Shown: positions 42,001-50,857 of the stretch, in pieces | Layout: each line of letters starts with the position of its first letter | Position numbering within the stretch: the first letter of the stretch is position 1 | Assembly (NCBI RefSeq): GCF_900312815.1 | Contig: NZ_OMPE01000009.1 | Coordinates: forward strand, 930,001-994,000 | DNA length: 64,000 nt | Direction: 5' to 3' | DNA from: Aquimarina sp. AU474 | GTDB lineage: Bacteria > Bacteroidota > Bacteroidia > Flavobacteriales > Flavobacteriaceae | The notes under the pieces: generated by a model | Database searches by the model: none | What the model saw: only the letters and a program-made list of their open reading frames with translations | What the model was told of the DNA's origin: nothing | Program-made: the position numbers and the translations under genes

Positions 42001-43651
42001 ATTAAGTAGGTTATATAGTTATAATTATGACAAGCTTAATAGGCTCACTAATGCCAGTTACTACAAAGGTTTAGCCGGAATAGCATATTTTCCCCAGTTT
42101 ACTCATGGTGGAGGATATACGTATGACAAGAACGGAAATATTCAGAGTTTAAGAAGAGTTGGGGAAGAAAGATTTGGAACCATTATGGATGTTCTTGAAT
42201 ACACCTATGACTCTGGTAATAAACTATTAAAAGTTGTTGAAAATGGAGATGTCGCAAAAGGTTTTAAAGATGGCACCAATACCAATGATGATTTTGAGTA
42301 TGATGCTAATGGTAATATGACTATTGATAGAAATAAGGGAATTTCTACGATTCGGTATAATCATCTTAATCTTCCGGTTATTATAGAAACAGAAGAAGGC
42401 GAAATTGTATACACCTATTCTGCGACTGGAGAAAAATTGCGGAAAGAATTTACCATTTTTGAAACAAATTCTCCTCCCTATATGGATATTACCACTCTAA
42501 CCGAGTATGCAGGTAATTATGTTTATAAGAATGGCAATCTTGAATTCATTGCTGACCCAGAAGGTTATTTAGAACCTAAAGATGTGAATGACCTTTCTAA
42601 AGGGTTTTATTATGTATACCAATTTAAGGATATTTGGGGTAATACTAGGATTACTTTTGCAGATAATGATGTTGATGGTAAAATTGACATTTTTAGAAAT
42701 AATTCTGATTTAGATGAAGATGGAGATAATACTCATGAAATTAGAAGAGAACAGAATTACTACCCTTTCGGATTAGAGCATAAAGGATATAATGCTATCT
42801 TGATAGGGGTTAAGAATAATTTCAAAACATATCAAGGACAAGAACTTACCGAGGATTTAGGAATAAATGTTCACGAATGGAAATATCGTATTAGTGATCC
42901 AGCTATTGGTAGGTTTTGGCAAATTGATCCATTAGCAGAGAAATATACTTATAATTCTACTTACGCGTTTCAAGAAAATAAAATGGGGATAGGTGTTGAA
43001 CTTGAAGGGCTAGAAGTAGAGGAATTTAAAAAAGCCAATTTTTTTACTCCAACTTATAAAACACAAGGTAAGATATTTAGTTATTCCGGAACACTAAGAG
43101 GTAAATTAGGACCTTCTATAAATATTGAAACCTCGGCAGGTAATACAAAAGCTTCTATTAATGGGGCATTTGCTGAAGGAAGTATTACAGCGACATCTGA
43201 TAATAAAATAAAAGGTAAAGGGAATATTTTAAAAGTCGGTGCAGGTTTTGGTGTAGAAGGTATAGGAGAATCAAAGGTTTCAATTTCTGCAGGTCAATTA
43301 AAAGGATCTATTTCGGAATCAGGAACAGAAGGAGAGGCATCTCTTTTGGCTGTTGATCTTTCAGCAACAATTAGAGATGGTTTTACAGTTTCAGAAAGTG
43401 GAGCGTTGATAAGTACGAATGAAGAAAAAAATGGACAATTTACAGGTTTGTATAAAATTTCTAACGATACATTTTCTGGTGTTTTAAGTGGGAATAAAAT
43501 TGGTGTTGGTATGGGGGCTGGTCCGGCATCAGTAGCTGTATCTGCAGATGTTGAAGAGACAGGTAATATGCTTAGTAATATTTACAATAAAGTAATAGAT
43601 TTAATATCTAATGGTTGGAACTCAACTGAAGAAAAATTAAATAAAAAATAA
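39092..43651 (+). CDS. DUF6443/RHS-repeat protein with variable C-terminal tail
   Basis: A 1519-residue secreted protein with a signal peptide (cleavage near ILAYGQ). It shows the DUF6443 N-terminal domain (about 30-160, with DKIESIVYYDGIGRPKQ), many YD repeats (about 280-1200, such as YDKLNRLTNASYYKG and YDANGNMTIDR), and the RHS-associated core (about 1260-1308: EHKGYN, YRISDPAIGRFWQIDPLAEKY, YAFQENKMG). After GVELEGLE the last 210 residues are a different, Gly/Ser-rich beta-like tail. In RHS systems this position is variable and often toxic, but I recognise no toxin fold, and no obvious immunity gene follows. The pair with 35472-39071 is a single transcription unit. Confidence 0.85.
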   Translation: MKNILYILLLGFSILAYGQNTTENFVGKTTMKNGSVERNINENSVINGKDKIESIVYYDGIGRPKQTIAINAGGNPLSANDTYWQDEWEIGLNSTPFFNRNGATSENLITYGASPFTDKEVLWKCGNDAARDADGGWNTDYFEVDKNVAYRYMVWVKRTGSQDGNTYHGTQNVNNLDGTANGNPYFWVGDLPQLDTWYLMVGIVHPHTYTGGYSGVSGVYDINGNKVKSGKDYKWRDNTTTSRFRNYLYYSTDINVKQYFYNPIGQEGIDVQENIAEVINRQKPKQIISHIEYDALGRAEKEFLSFATTQNTEGNIYNNAQSGVAGFYNTLKYENTMNAYSQTVYERSPLSRVVEQAAPGDPWKYDPDNLEYVDPQYQTVTIRPGNYDKSIHYTNFITNQSIKLGLVISEDAAIQIRSGVLKMDMDFYFSFGQTTTLKTGVISNLDVDPQIAFADLGYIQKSTSTGNVNTNYKVTIENNNLIITNASSTPESVNNIIFHAQVDVTRQEEQLVGYDAVYSKNHTIRFEYNTNVAGTIKKYNIGFTNNDTEKPVLQDLGFYPKNELHHTITRDENWKPAEGNNHTSHEYKDKQGRVVLKRTYNDNIAHDTYYVYDKVSNLIYVIPPKVNTSNGVSATELNELCYQYKYDDRNRLVEKKIPGKGWEYIVYNKLDRPILTQDANQRARNEWLFTKYDVFGRIILTGIYEDNRDRLAVQGSANNTVYQYDTKLPDGQIGLFYYSTNAYPTNVQYYNVHLINYYEEYVYFGGDLAVPTSSYNTPISHNLKGLLATSKVKVLGVPDAFITTQTGYDEKGRVIYTSIRNKYLETVDIIESKLDFTGKILASKTTHTKGINPAIITTDTFTYDHMDRLLTQKQKINNQPEELITSNTYDDIGQLEAKSVGNSTRKTLQTVDYKYNVRGWLTDINDVNNIGDDLFTFRINYNKPEESLSTTPLYNGNISETIWKTANDDQLSRLYSYNYDKLNRLTNASYYKGLAGIAYFPQFTHGGGYTYDKNGNIQSLRRVGEERFGTIMDVLEYTYDSGNKLLKVVENGDVAKGFKDGTNTNDDFEYDANGNMTIDRNKGISTIRYNHLNLPVIIETEEGEIVYTYSATGEKLRKEFTIFETNSPPYMDITTLTEYAGNYVYKNGNLEFIADPEGYLEPKDVNDLSKGFYYVYQFKDIWGNTRITFADNDVDGKIDIFRNNSDLDEDGDNTHEIRREQNYYPFGLEHKGYNAILIGVKNNFKTYQGQELTEDLGINVHEWKYRISDPAIGRFWQIDPLAEKYTYNSTYAFQENKMGIGVELEGLEVEEFKKANFFTPTYKTQGKIFSYSGTLRGKLGPSINIETSAGNTKASINGAFAEGSITATSDNKIKGKGNILKVGAGFGVEGIGESKVSISAGQLKGSISESGTEGEASLLAVDLSATIRDGFTVSESGALISTNEEKNGQFTGLYKISNDTFSGVLSGNKIGVGMGAGPASVAVSADVEETGNMLSNIYNKVIDLISNGWNSTEEKLNKK

Positions 43652-43679
43652 AAGCTTAATTGTTTTACCTACCTCCCTT

Positions 43680-43800
43680 TCCCCGCTACCGCTAGTCTGT
43701 GACTAGTGGCGATACTGAGTAATCTGTACGAGTGAGGAAATAAAAGTAAAGACATGATCGCTCATATATGATAGCGCAGATTTGCAATCTGTGCGACGTA
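43680..43800. repeat. REP-like pair of imperfect hairpins
   Basis: Two small palindromes: CCGCTAGTC-tgt-GACTAGTGG (43689-43709) and GCGCAGATT-tgc-AATCTGTGC (43774-43794), each with one G-T pair, separated by 64 nt. Paired stem-loops of this style recur as REP-like units in many Bacteroidota genomes. I cannot count copies outside the window. They lie downstream of the RHS tail. Confidence 0.5.
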
Positions 43801-43825
43801 TGAGTATGTGGTACAAATAAGAAAC

Positions 43826-43856
43826 AAAAGCTACCGTAGTGTTATGGTAGCTTTTT
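43826..43856 (+). terminator. Hairpin terminator
   Basis: AAAAGCTACC-gtagtgttat-GGTAGCTTTTT, a clear stem with a T run; it ends the RHS pair transcript. Confidence 0.85.
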
Positions 43857-43937
43857 GTATTTTGGTAAGACGAGTAATAATTACCAAGATATTATACTAT
43901 CTTTTAAAACAAATTAGAATTGATAAATATATATGCT

Positions 43938-44333
43938 ATGACACTTACAATGAGTATTCCTGCACTATTATTTCCTGCAATATCCTTAACGATGTTGGCG
44001 TATAATGCTCGATACCTGGCTATTGCTGCTTTAATTAGGCAATTACATAAAGAGTATATAGCATCTCCATCACAAAACACAGTATTACAGATTAAAAATT
44101 TAAGAAAACGATTGTGGCTAATTCAGAACATGCAAGCAATTGCCATTGCCAGTTTTCTTACGAGTGTAATCACTATGTTTTTGTTATATATTGAGATGAA
44201 TAAATGGGCAAATATTGTATTTGGCATAAGTTTATTTTGCCTTATGATTTCATTGTTATTGTCTTTTGTAGAGGTTCAAATTTCTACTAAAGCGCTGTCA
44301 ATCAGGTTGGATAGAATTGAAGAAAATAACTAA
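43938..44333 (+). CDS. DUF2721 family membrane protein
   Basis: A 131-residue protein from the ATG at 43938 (a TTG at 43920 is in frame but less likely). Three hydrophobic segments (about 5-25, 65-85, 95-115) and a basic loop with LRKRLWLIQNMQ between the first and second match DUF2721, an inner membrane family of unknown role. The C terminus ends acidic (RLDRIEENN). It is followed 46 bp later by the histidine kinase gene. Confidence 0.75.
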   Translation: MTLTMSIPALLFPAISLTMLAYNARYLAIAALIRQLHKEYIASPSQNTVLQIKNLRKRLWLIQNMQAIAIASFLTSVITMFLLYIEMNKWANIVFGISLFCLMISLLLSFVEVQISTKALSIRLDRIEENN

Positions 44334-44379
44334 TAAATCCTTATCTTGTTAGTATCATTACCCCCATAAAACCTTCTTA

Positions 44380-45831
44380 ATGCTTCAAAATGAACTTTTT
44401 AACAATGTAATACGAGATTTCAATGCAGGTCATTGGGAGTTACACGTTGATCCCAGTAGAGAAATTTGGTCCGAAAAGTTCTATACGTTTCTTGGGTTTG
44501 ATGAAAAAGAAATTAAACCTGATATCGATTATTTTCTAGAGCATCTCATTCACAAAGAAGATGTAGAGGTGTTTAGAGATAACTTTCTCAATTATCGCCG
44601 TAATCAGGTAAATTTTAAGCAGCATATAAAAATCCTGACCAAAGAAGGAAATTATAAACTGTTTAGATGTGCTACAAATGATGAGTTACCAGTAAATATT
44701 AAGTCCGAAATCTATCTCATCTTTTTTTTCGAAATTAAGTTAGAGCCAGAGCAAGATATCTCAAAAGATAATTTCTATTATAAAGAAACAGCCCAAATGA
44801 CTGCTACGGGGAGCTGGTATGTAGATTTTCATAAAAGAAAGAGTTATTGGGATTTTGAAACCAGAAGAATTTTGGAGTATGAGGATGACTATATGCCATC
44901 TTTAAAGGATTCTGCCAACTACTATTCAGAAGATTGTAGACAACAAGCAGCGGATTTATTTTTTAATTGTGCAATGGCAGGCACACCATTTAATACCGAG
45001 ATTAAAATGGTTACGGCCAATAAGCGAATCTTTTGGGTTAGGGCGATCGGAAAACCGGTGTATAATGAAAATAAAGAAATCATTGGTATTCGTGGTGTTT
45101 TTCAGGATATAGATGATATAAAAACCAAAGAACTTAAACTACAGAAATCTATAGATATTATTGCATCTCAAAACTCAAGACTTTTCAATTTTGCTCATAT
45201 TGTATCTCACAACCTTAGATCTCATACTAGTAATTTGTCATTATTGGTACAATTAATAGAGGATATAGATGATCCTACCGAGAAGATAGCATTGATTAAA
45301 GAAATAACGCAGATATCATCAAGTTTAAATACAACTATAGAACACCTTAATGAAATTGTTGCGATTCATACCAATAAAGATCAAGAAAGAAGATCTGTAA
45401 AATTTCAGGATGCATTAAGTTTGGTGACTAGCGGTATTGGTCAAATGATTGCTGTAAGTAAAACCAGCATAGATGTAGATTTTAGTCAATTAAAAGAGAT
45501 CGATTATATCCCTGCATATCTCGAAAGTATCTTGTTAAATTTAATTACAAACGCAATTAAGTATAAGCATAAAGAAAGGGATCCTGTGATCGAGATTAAA
45601 ACATATGAAAAAGGAAAATCAAAATATCTAAAAATAACAGATAATGGCAGAGGAATAGATATGAAACTATTTAAGGATAAAGTGTTTGGTATGTATAAAA
45701 CATTTCATTACAACGAGGATGCAGTAGGAATAGGTTTGTTTTTAACCAAAAACCAAGTAGAATCACTAAACGGAAACATTGCTATAGAAAGCGAAGTAGA
45801 TAAAGGAACCACTTTTTTGATTGAATTTTAA
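44380..45831 (+). CDS. PAS-domain sensor histidine kinase
   Basis: A 483-residue soluble kinase. Two PAS-like domains (about 10-125 and 135-250) are followed by the dimerisation helix with the phospho-acceptor His277 in FAHIVSHNLRSH. The ATPase domain (about 370-483) shows N-box LLNLITNAIKYKH, G1 ITDNGRGID and G2 AVGIGLFLTKNQV. It lacks a membrane segment, so it senses an intracellular signal or binds a partner. It is 24 bp before a response regulator without an output domain, so the two likely form one phosphorelay. Confidence 0.9.
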   Translation: MLQNELFNNVIRDFNAGHWELHVDPSREIWSEKFYTFLGFDEKEIKPDIDYFLEHLIHKEDVEVFRDNFLNYRRNQVNFKQHIKILTKEGNYKLFRCATNDELPVNIKSEIYLIFFFEIKLEPEQDISKDNFYYKETAQMTATGSWYVDFHKRKSYWDFETRRILEYEDDYMPSLKDSANYYSEDCRQQAADLFFNCAMAGTPFNTEIKMVTANKRIFWVRAIGKPVYNENKEIIGIRGVFQDIDDIKTKELKLQKSIDIIASQNSRLFNFAHIVSHNLRSHTSNLSLLVQLIEDIDDPTEKIALIKEITQISSSLNTTIEHLNEIVAIHTNKDQERRSVKFQDALSLVTSGIGQMIAVSKTSIDVDFSQLKEIDYIPAYLESILLNLITNAIKYKHKERDPVIEIKTYEKGKSKYLKITDNGRGIDMKLFKDKVFGMYKTFHYNEDAVGIGLFLTKNQVESLNGNIAIESEVDKGTTFLIEF

Positions 45832-45855
45832 ACCACATAACCAACCCCCTTCACA

Positions 45856-46269
45856 ATGAGTCATACCATAGGATTAGCTTGCATTATCGATGATGATAGC
45901 ATGTATGTAAATCTTGTAAAAAAGATTATCGAAGCAAAAAAACTTTGTAAAAATCTAATGATATTCCAAAACGGAATGGAAGCGCTTAATTATTTTGAAG
46001 CTATTTTAAATAATCTAGACAAAAAAAGTATTCCTGAAATTATCTTTTTAGATCTCAACATGCCCATTATGGACGGATGGGAATTTCTAGAAAATTTTAC
46101 GAAGATTGAAAATAAAATCAATAAAGTTATTACGCTTTACATTGTAAGTTCATCCATTAACCCCGTAGATATAGAAAAAGCTAAGCAGATGAACTCTGTA
46201 AAAGATTATCTAATTAAACCGGTTACCATAGAAGATTTGGAAGCTATTTTCTTGGGAGAGGTATTATAA
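45856..46269 (+). CDS. Single-domain response regulator
   Basis: A 137-residue CheY-like receiver. Asp12/Asp13 form the acidic pocket, Asp66 in FLDLNMPIMDGWEF is the phospho-acceptor, and the conserved Lys is in YLIKPV near 119. No output domain is present, so it acts by protein contact or phosphotransfer. It lies right behind the PAS kinase, which should be its partner. A terminator follows its stop codon. Confidence 0.9.
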   Translation: MSHTIGLACIIDDDSMYVNLVKKIIEAKKLCKNLMIFQNGMEALNYFEAILNNLDKKSIPEIIFLDLNMPIMDGWEFLENFTKIENKINKVITLYIVSSSINPVDIEKAKQMNSVKDYLIKPVTIEDLEAIFLGEVL

Positions 46270-46270
46270 A

Positions 46271-46297
46271 AAAAGACCTCAATGAGTGAGGTCTTTT
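46271..46297. terminator. Bidirectional terminator between convergent genes
   Basis: AAAAGACCTCA-atgag-TGAGGTCTTTT, shared by the response regulator (plus) and pyk (minus). Confidence 0.85.
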
Positions 46298-46327
46298 GTA
46301 TATGTATACTTTTAAAATTAGAGCTTT

Positions 46328-47755
46328 TTAGATTTGTGATACTCGTAGTGTATTTACCATTCCTTTTGATGTAATTGGCATAGCAGCAAGATTGATAAGC
46401 ATATCTCCTGATTGTACAAAACCACGTTCTGAAGCTATTTGATTAATATCTTCTACGGTTTCATCAGTACTTACAAATCGATCATAAAAAAATGCCTTTA
46501 CACCCCATAGTAAACTAAGTTGAGAAAGGATTCTTCGGTTACTGGTAAAAACTAAAATATGCGCATCGGGTCTCCATGCCGAAATCTGAAAGGCAGTATA
46601 ACCACTATTGGTTAATGTACAGATAGCCTTTGCATCAATATCATTAGCCATATGCGCAGCGTGATAACAGATAGATTTTGTTATAAAACGACTGGTCCTA
46701 ATATGAGGAGGGTCTTGAGGAACCGTTATTAGATCAGAGTTTTCTACACTATTTATTATTTTAGTCATAGTCTCAATAACTTGCACAGGATATTTTCCTA
46801 CCGATGTTTCTCCTGATAGCATAACGGCATCTGCTCCATCCATTACAGAATTGGCAACATCGTTTACTTCTGCTCGCGTTGGTGTAAGACTATCGATCAT
46901 AGTTTCCATCATTTGCGTAGCAATAATAACCGGTATCCTTGCAGTTTTAGCTCGCAATACTAATTTTTTCTGAATAAGAGGAACCTCCTGTGCAGGGATT
47001 TCAACTCCTAAATCACCTCTAGCAACCATTAACCCATCACAATAGGCTACTATTTTATCAATATTTTCTACCCCCTCAGGCTTTTCTATTTTGGCGATGA
47101 TAGGGATTTTGTGATCACTGTGTTTTTTGATAATCTCTTGTAGCTCCATCAAATCTTGAGCGTGTCTTACAAAAGATAAAGCAATCCAATCTACTTCTTG
47201 CTCACAAGCAAAAATGGCATCTTTTACATCTTTTTCTGTTAAGGCAGGTAAAGAGATATTGGTGTTAGGGAGATTAACGCCCTTTTTAGATTTTAAAGGC
47301 CCCCCTTGTATTACTTTCGTTTTAACGGTGTCTTTACCGTTTGAAGAAACAACTTCAAAAATTAATTTACCGTCATCTAATAATATTCTTTCACCAGCTT
47401 TCACATCTTTAGGAAAGCTTTGGTAATTCATATACACTTGTTCTTTGGTGCCTTCAAAAGGCTTTCCGGTAACAAAATTGATGGTATCTCCTTTGTTTAC
47501 GATAATATCTCCTTTCATAACACCAACTCTCAATTTTGGCCCTTGTAAATCTGCCAATATCGAAGCATTATAACCATGTTCTTCACTAAGTTCCCGTATG
47601 ATTTTAACACGTTCTTTCACGTCACTGTAATCTGCATGAGAGAAGTTTACTCTAAATACGTTTACACCAGCCTCTAGCATCTGCTTTAAAACTTGTTTAC
47701 TACTTGTTGCGGGGCCTAGAGTAGCAACTATTTTGGTTCTTTTACGTTTCGGCAT
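46328..47755 (-). CDS. pyk: Pyruvate kinase
   Basis: A 475-residue cytosolic glycolytic enzyme that transfers phosphate from phosphoenolpyruvate to ADP. Family marks are the N-terminal KRTKIVATLGPA, RVNFSHADY, the active-site IPIIAKIEKPEGVENI, VARGDLGVEIP, and the VMDGADAVMLSGETSVGKYP block. The length is normal. Its ATG overlaps the stop of the upstream gene by one base, so translation is probably coupled. Confidence 0.95.
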   Translation of the reverse strand: MPKRKRTKIVATLGPATSSKQVLKQMLEAGVNVFRVNFSHADYSDVKERVKIIRELSEEHGYNASILADLQGPKLRVGVMKGDIIVNKGDTINFVTGKPFEGTKEQVYMNYQSFPKDVKAGERILLDDGKLIFEVVSSNGKDTVKTKVIQGGPLKSKKGVNLPNTNISLPALTEKDVKDAIFACEQEVDWIALSFVRHAQDLMELQEIIKKHSDHKIPIIAKIEKPEGVENIDKIVAYCDGLMVARGDLGVEIPAQEVPLIQKKLVLRAKTARIPVIIATQMMETMIDSLTPTRAEVNDVANSVMDGADAVMLSGETSVGKYPVQVIETMTKIINSVENSDLITVPQDPPHIRTSRFITKSICYHAAHMANDIDAKAICTLTNSGYTAFQISAWRPDAHILVFTSNRRILSQLSLLWGVKAFFYDRFVSTDETVEDINQIASERGFVQSGDMLINLAAMPITSKGMVNTLRVSQI

Positions 47756-48246
47756 TATTCAAATATTAAGTTGTTCTTTGATTTAAGTTCTGTATGATCT
47801 ACTGGATATGCAGTTATAATTTGCGTAACAGTGAGCATATGGGTCAACATTGGTTTACTCGAAAACATAGAAGACTCTGTCTCTATCTTTAAGAAGTAAT
47901 CCACATTTTTAAGTTCAGGGATTAGATATTTAGTAACATAAGAATCCTCTGACGTAGCAAATAATCCTTGGGGAGCTGATTGATTAGGCTCTGTTTTGGT
48001 TTTAAATTTATTACCCAAAAGATTATATGTGTTATATTGAAAAAGATCATCATATTGATAAAGCGGAAAATTTGCTACCACATCATCATATTCAAAATTG
48101 ACGTCTTTGTTTTTTCTAAAAAGTTTTAAATTCAGATGTTTGTTTAATAGAAATGCTAATCGGTACGGAGCTAATGAACAATGAATGGCAATAAGTTCAT
48201 AATCATCGTCGGTAATGGTATCTAATACTAACCGCTGAATAGCCAC
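47755..48246 (-). CDS. IPExxxVDY family protein
   Basis: A 163-residue protein with the family's signature IPELKNVDYFLKIE (about 110-125), found in Bacteroidota between rnc and pyk. The start codon is GTG. It is small, soluble and without a known function. The neighbourhood (acpP, fabF, rnc, pyk) is conserved in Flavobacteria, so it may be tied to this housekeeping cluster. The 180-bp gap before it, after rnc, has no terminator. Confidence 0.85.
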   Translation of the reverse strand: MAIQRLVLDTITDDDYELIAIHCSLAPYRLAFLLNKHLNLKLFRKNKDVNFEYDDVVANFPLYQYDDLFQYNTYNLLGNKFKTKTEPNQSAPQGLFATSEDSYVTKYLIPELKNVDYFLKIETESSMFSSKPMLTHMLTVTQIITAYPVDHTELKSKNNLIFE

Positions 48247-48427
48247 TTTGAATTTGTTTTTGTTTTCAGAATTAACGGGAAATATACAAATAATTTAATC
48301 TAACAACTTTAATTAAATTTAAAGATATTTCACGAAAACGATTGAGTTAGTATCTTTTATAAAGAAAAGAGATATTTAGGCTATAAAATGATCAAATAAG
48401 GGGTTTTGATGAGTAAATTATATAGCT

Positions 48428-49165
48428 TTATTGAAGGGATATTTTATTTTGAAATGCAAAATATGCCCTTTTTGATGCCTTTTCTTCAGCTTTTTTCTTT
48501 GAGGTTGCTCTGGCTTTTGCAATTACTTTATCGTTTATCCATAGTTTTACGGCAAAGTGTTTCATCTCATCTCTACCGGTATCCTCATAAATTTCATAGT
48601 TGAAAGGTTTCTTTTCTTTTTGGCACCATTCTATTAGTAAACTTTTATAACTGATAACCTGCCCTTCAAGACTTTCGATATCAACATAAGGATCAATAAC
48701 GGCTTCTTTTATAAATCGCTCACAGTAGACATATCCACGATCTAGATAAATAGCACCAATTAAAGCTTCAAAAAGATTTCCGTGTATGTTTATTCCAAAT
48801 TGTGATTTCGGGATATTGGTACGTACTAATTCTATGAGTTTAAGATCTTTTCCTAATTCATTAAGATGTTTTCTACTCACTACTTTGGCTCTCATTTTGG
48901 TAAGATAGCCTTCATTTCCTTCAGGAACTTCTTTAAAAAGATGGGAGGCGATAACACTGCTTAACATAGCGTCACCAAGAAATTCAAGCCTTTCAAAATT
49001 AACCGCATTTCCTTTTTTGTCCTTTAAATTAAGGGATCTGTGGGTAAATGCCTTCTCGTATGGCTTAATATTTTTAGGTTTGAACCCTAAAATCTTTTGA
49101 ATTTTAATAAAAAAATTCCCGTTCTTTTCAGATCGGGAACTTAGTATGTTTCGAATAACATTCAT
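48428..49165 (-). CDS. rnc: Ribonuclease III
   Basis: A 245-residue endonuclease that cuts double-stranded RNA in rRNA and mRNA maturation. The catalytic signature ERLEFLGDAMLS (Glu61, Asp65) and the later HGNLFEALIGAIYLDRG block are present. A double-stranded-RNA-binding domain follows at about 165-240 (YKSLLIEWCQ through KKKAEEKASKRA). It starts 4 bp after the stop of fabF. Confidence 0.95.
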   Translation of the reverse strand: MNVIRNILSSRSEKNGNFFIKIQKILGFKPKNIKPYEKAFTHRSLNLKDKKGNAVNFERLEFLGDAMLSSVIASHLFKEVPEGNEGYLTKMRAKVVSRKHLNELGKDLKLIELVRTNIPKSQFGINIHGNLFEALIGAIYLDRGYVYCERFIKEAVIDPYVDIESLEGQVISYKSLLIEWCQKEKKPFNYEIYEDTGRDEMKHFAVKLWINDKVIAKARATSKKKAEEKASKRAYFAFQNKISLQ

Positions 49166-49169
49166 TTTA

Positions 49170-50423
49170 TTATTCGTCTAATTTTTTGAACAACACACAA
49201 GCGTTATGACCTCCAAAACCAAAGGTATTACTCATTGCATATGTGATATCACGTTTCTGTGCTTTGTTTAAGGTTAAATTCAAACTAGCATCTATATTCT
49301 CATCCACTTCTGAGTGGTTGATTGTAGGAGGTACTATACCTTTTTGCATAGCCAAGATTGAAGCGATTGCCTCAATAGCTCCGGCAGCACCAAGCAAGTG
49401 TCCTGTCATAGATTTTGTTGAATTTATATTGATGTTAGGTGCATGACTTCCAAAAACCTTAGTAATAGCTTTCAATTCTGCAACATCTCCTAAAGGAGTG
49501 GATGTTCCATGAGTGTTTATAGCATCTACTTGTTCTGGTGTTACACCTGCATCCCTTAAGCAATTTAGCATTACACGCTCTACACCAATTCCATCAGGAT
49601 GAGGGGCCGTCATGTGATAAGCATCACTAGACATTCCTCCTCCAACAACTTCGGCATAGATTTTAGCACCTCGTGCTTTAGCGTGCTCATATTCTTCAAG
49701 AATTAGAGCCCCACCACCTTCGCCAAGAACAAAACCATCTCTGGTTGCGTCAAATGGCCTAGAAGCAGTTTCTGGACTTTCATTTCTCGTAGATAAAGCG
49801 TGCATCGCATTAAATCCTCCCATACCCGCTATTGTAACTGCAGCTTCACTTCCTCCTGTAATGATAATGTCACAATGACCTAAACGAATATAGTTTAGTG
49901 CATCGATCATCGCATTTGCAGAAGAAGCACAGGCAGATACTGTGGTATAGTTTGGTCCCATAAAACCATTTCTAATAGAAATATGTCCAGGAGCGATATC
50001 GGCGATCATTTTAGGAATGAAGAATGGATTGAAACGTGGTGTTCCATTTCCTTGGGCATACCCAACTACTTCTTCCTGAAAAGTTTCTATTCCTCCGATT
50101 CCAGCTCCCCAGATCACACCAACTCTAAATTTGTCAACCTTCTCAAGATCGATAGCAGCATCCTGTATTGCTTCTTCTGAAGAGACAATGGCATACTGCG
50201 CAAATTTATCAAGTTTACGTGCTTCTTTCCTATCAAAATAGTCCGTGGGAATGTAATTTTTGATTTCACAAGCAAATTTAGTCTTGAAATTTTCGGTATC
50301 GAAATAAGTTATAGGTGCGCAACCGCTTTTCCCATTTACTAATCCATCCCAATATTCATCAATATTGCTACCGATAGGTGTTAATGCACCTAGTCCTGTG
50401 ACTACAACTCGCTTAAGATTCAT
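49170..50423 (-). CDS. fabF: Beta-ketoacyl-ACP synthase II
   Basis: A 417-residue condensing enzyme that extends acyl-ACP with malonyl-ACP in fatty acid synthesis. The active-site Cys165 lies in TVSACASSAN, and the two His lie in INTHGTSTPLGD and STKSMTGHLLGAAG. The length is normal for FabF. It follows acpP by 17 bp on the same strand, so carrier and synthase are expressed together. Confidence 0.96.
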   Translation of the reverse strand: MNLKRVVVTGLGALTPIGSNIDEYWDGLVNGKSGCAPITYFDTENFKTKFACEIKNYIPTDYFDRKEARKLDKFAQYAIVSSEEAIQDAAIDLEKVDKFRVGVIWGAGIGGIETFQEEVVGYAQGNGTPRFNPFFIPKMIADIAPGHISIRNGFMGPNYTTVSACASSANAMIDALNYIRLGHCDIIITGGSEAAVTIAGMGGFNAMHALSTRNESPETASRPFDATRDGFVLGEGGGALILEEYEHAKARGAKIYAEVVGGGMSSDAYHMTAPHPDGIGVERVMLNCLRDAGVTPEQVDAINTHGTSTPLGDVAELKAITKVFGSHAPNININSTKSMTGHLLGAAGAIEAIASILAMQKGIVPPTINHSEVDENIDASLNLTLNKAQKRDITYAMSNTFGFGGHNACVLFKKLDE

Positions 50424-50440
50424 ACTTTGTTGTGAAGTTA

Positions 50441-50674
50441 TTACTTTGCGTCTTCAATATAAGATATTGCTTGACCAACTGTAGCGATGTTTTCAGCTTG
50501 ATCATCTGGAATTTGAATATCGAATTCTTTTTCGAACTCCATAATCAATTCTACAGTGTCTAGCGAATCAGCTCCTAGATCGTTTGTGAAGCTTGCTTCG
50601 TTTACAACCTCGTTTTCGTCTACACCTAATTTGTCAACGATTATCGCTTTTACTCTTGATGCAATGTCTGACAT
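50441..50674 (-). CDS. acpP: Acyl carrier protein
   Basis: A 77-residue acidic protein carrying the growing fatty acyl chain. Ser37 in [13 protein letters not shown] is the phosphopantetheine site. It heads the acpP-fabF-rnc cluster. The intergenic region to purN on the other strand is 183 bp and should hold both promoters. Confidence 0.97.
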   Translation of the reverse strand: MSDIASRVKAIIVDKLGVDENEVVNEASFTNDLGADSLDTVELIMEFEKEFDIQIPDDQAENIATVGQAISYIEDAK

Positions 50675-50857
50675 AATGTTTAATTTTAATTTTTAATTTA
50701 GGAGGCAAAAATAAAAAACTTTATTTTAAAACCCCATAATCCCGTAAAAATGTATGTGCCTTTTTATCAAATATAGGGAAGTATTATGTTTTTGCCACCT
50801 ATTATGTTAATAATAATTGTTTTTTTTGTGCTTTATTAATCATCAATTTTAAGACGT

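Noticed and set aside
43680-43800. tRNA or attachment site at the end of the RHS gene
   Set aside because: The two hairpins lack a cloverleaf arrangement and a CCA end, and no integrase lies nearby.
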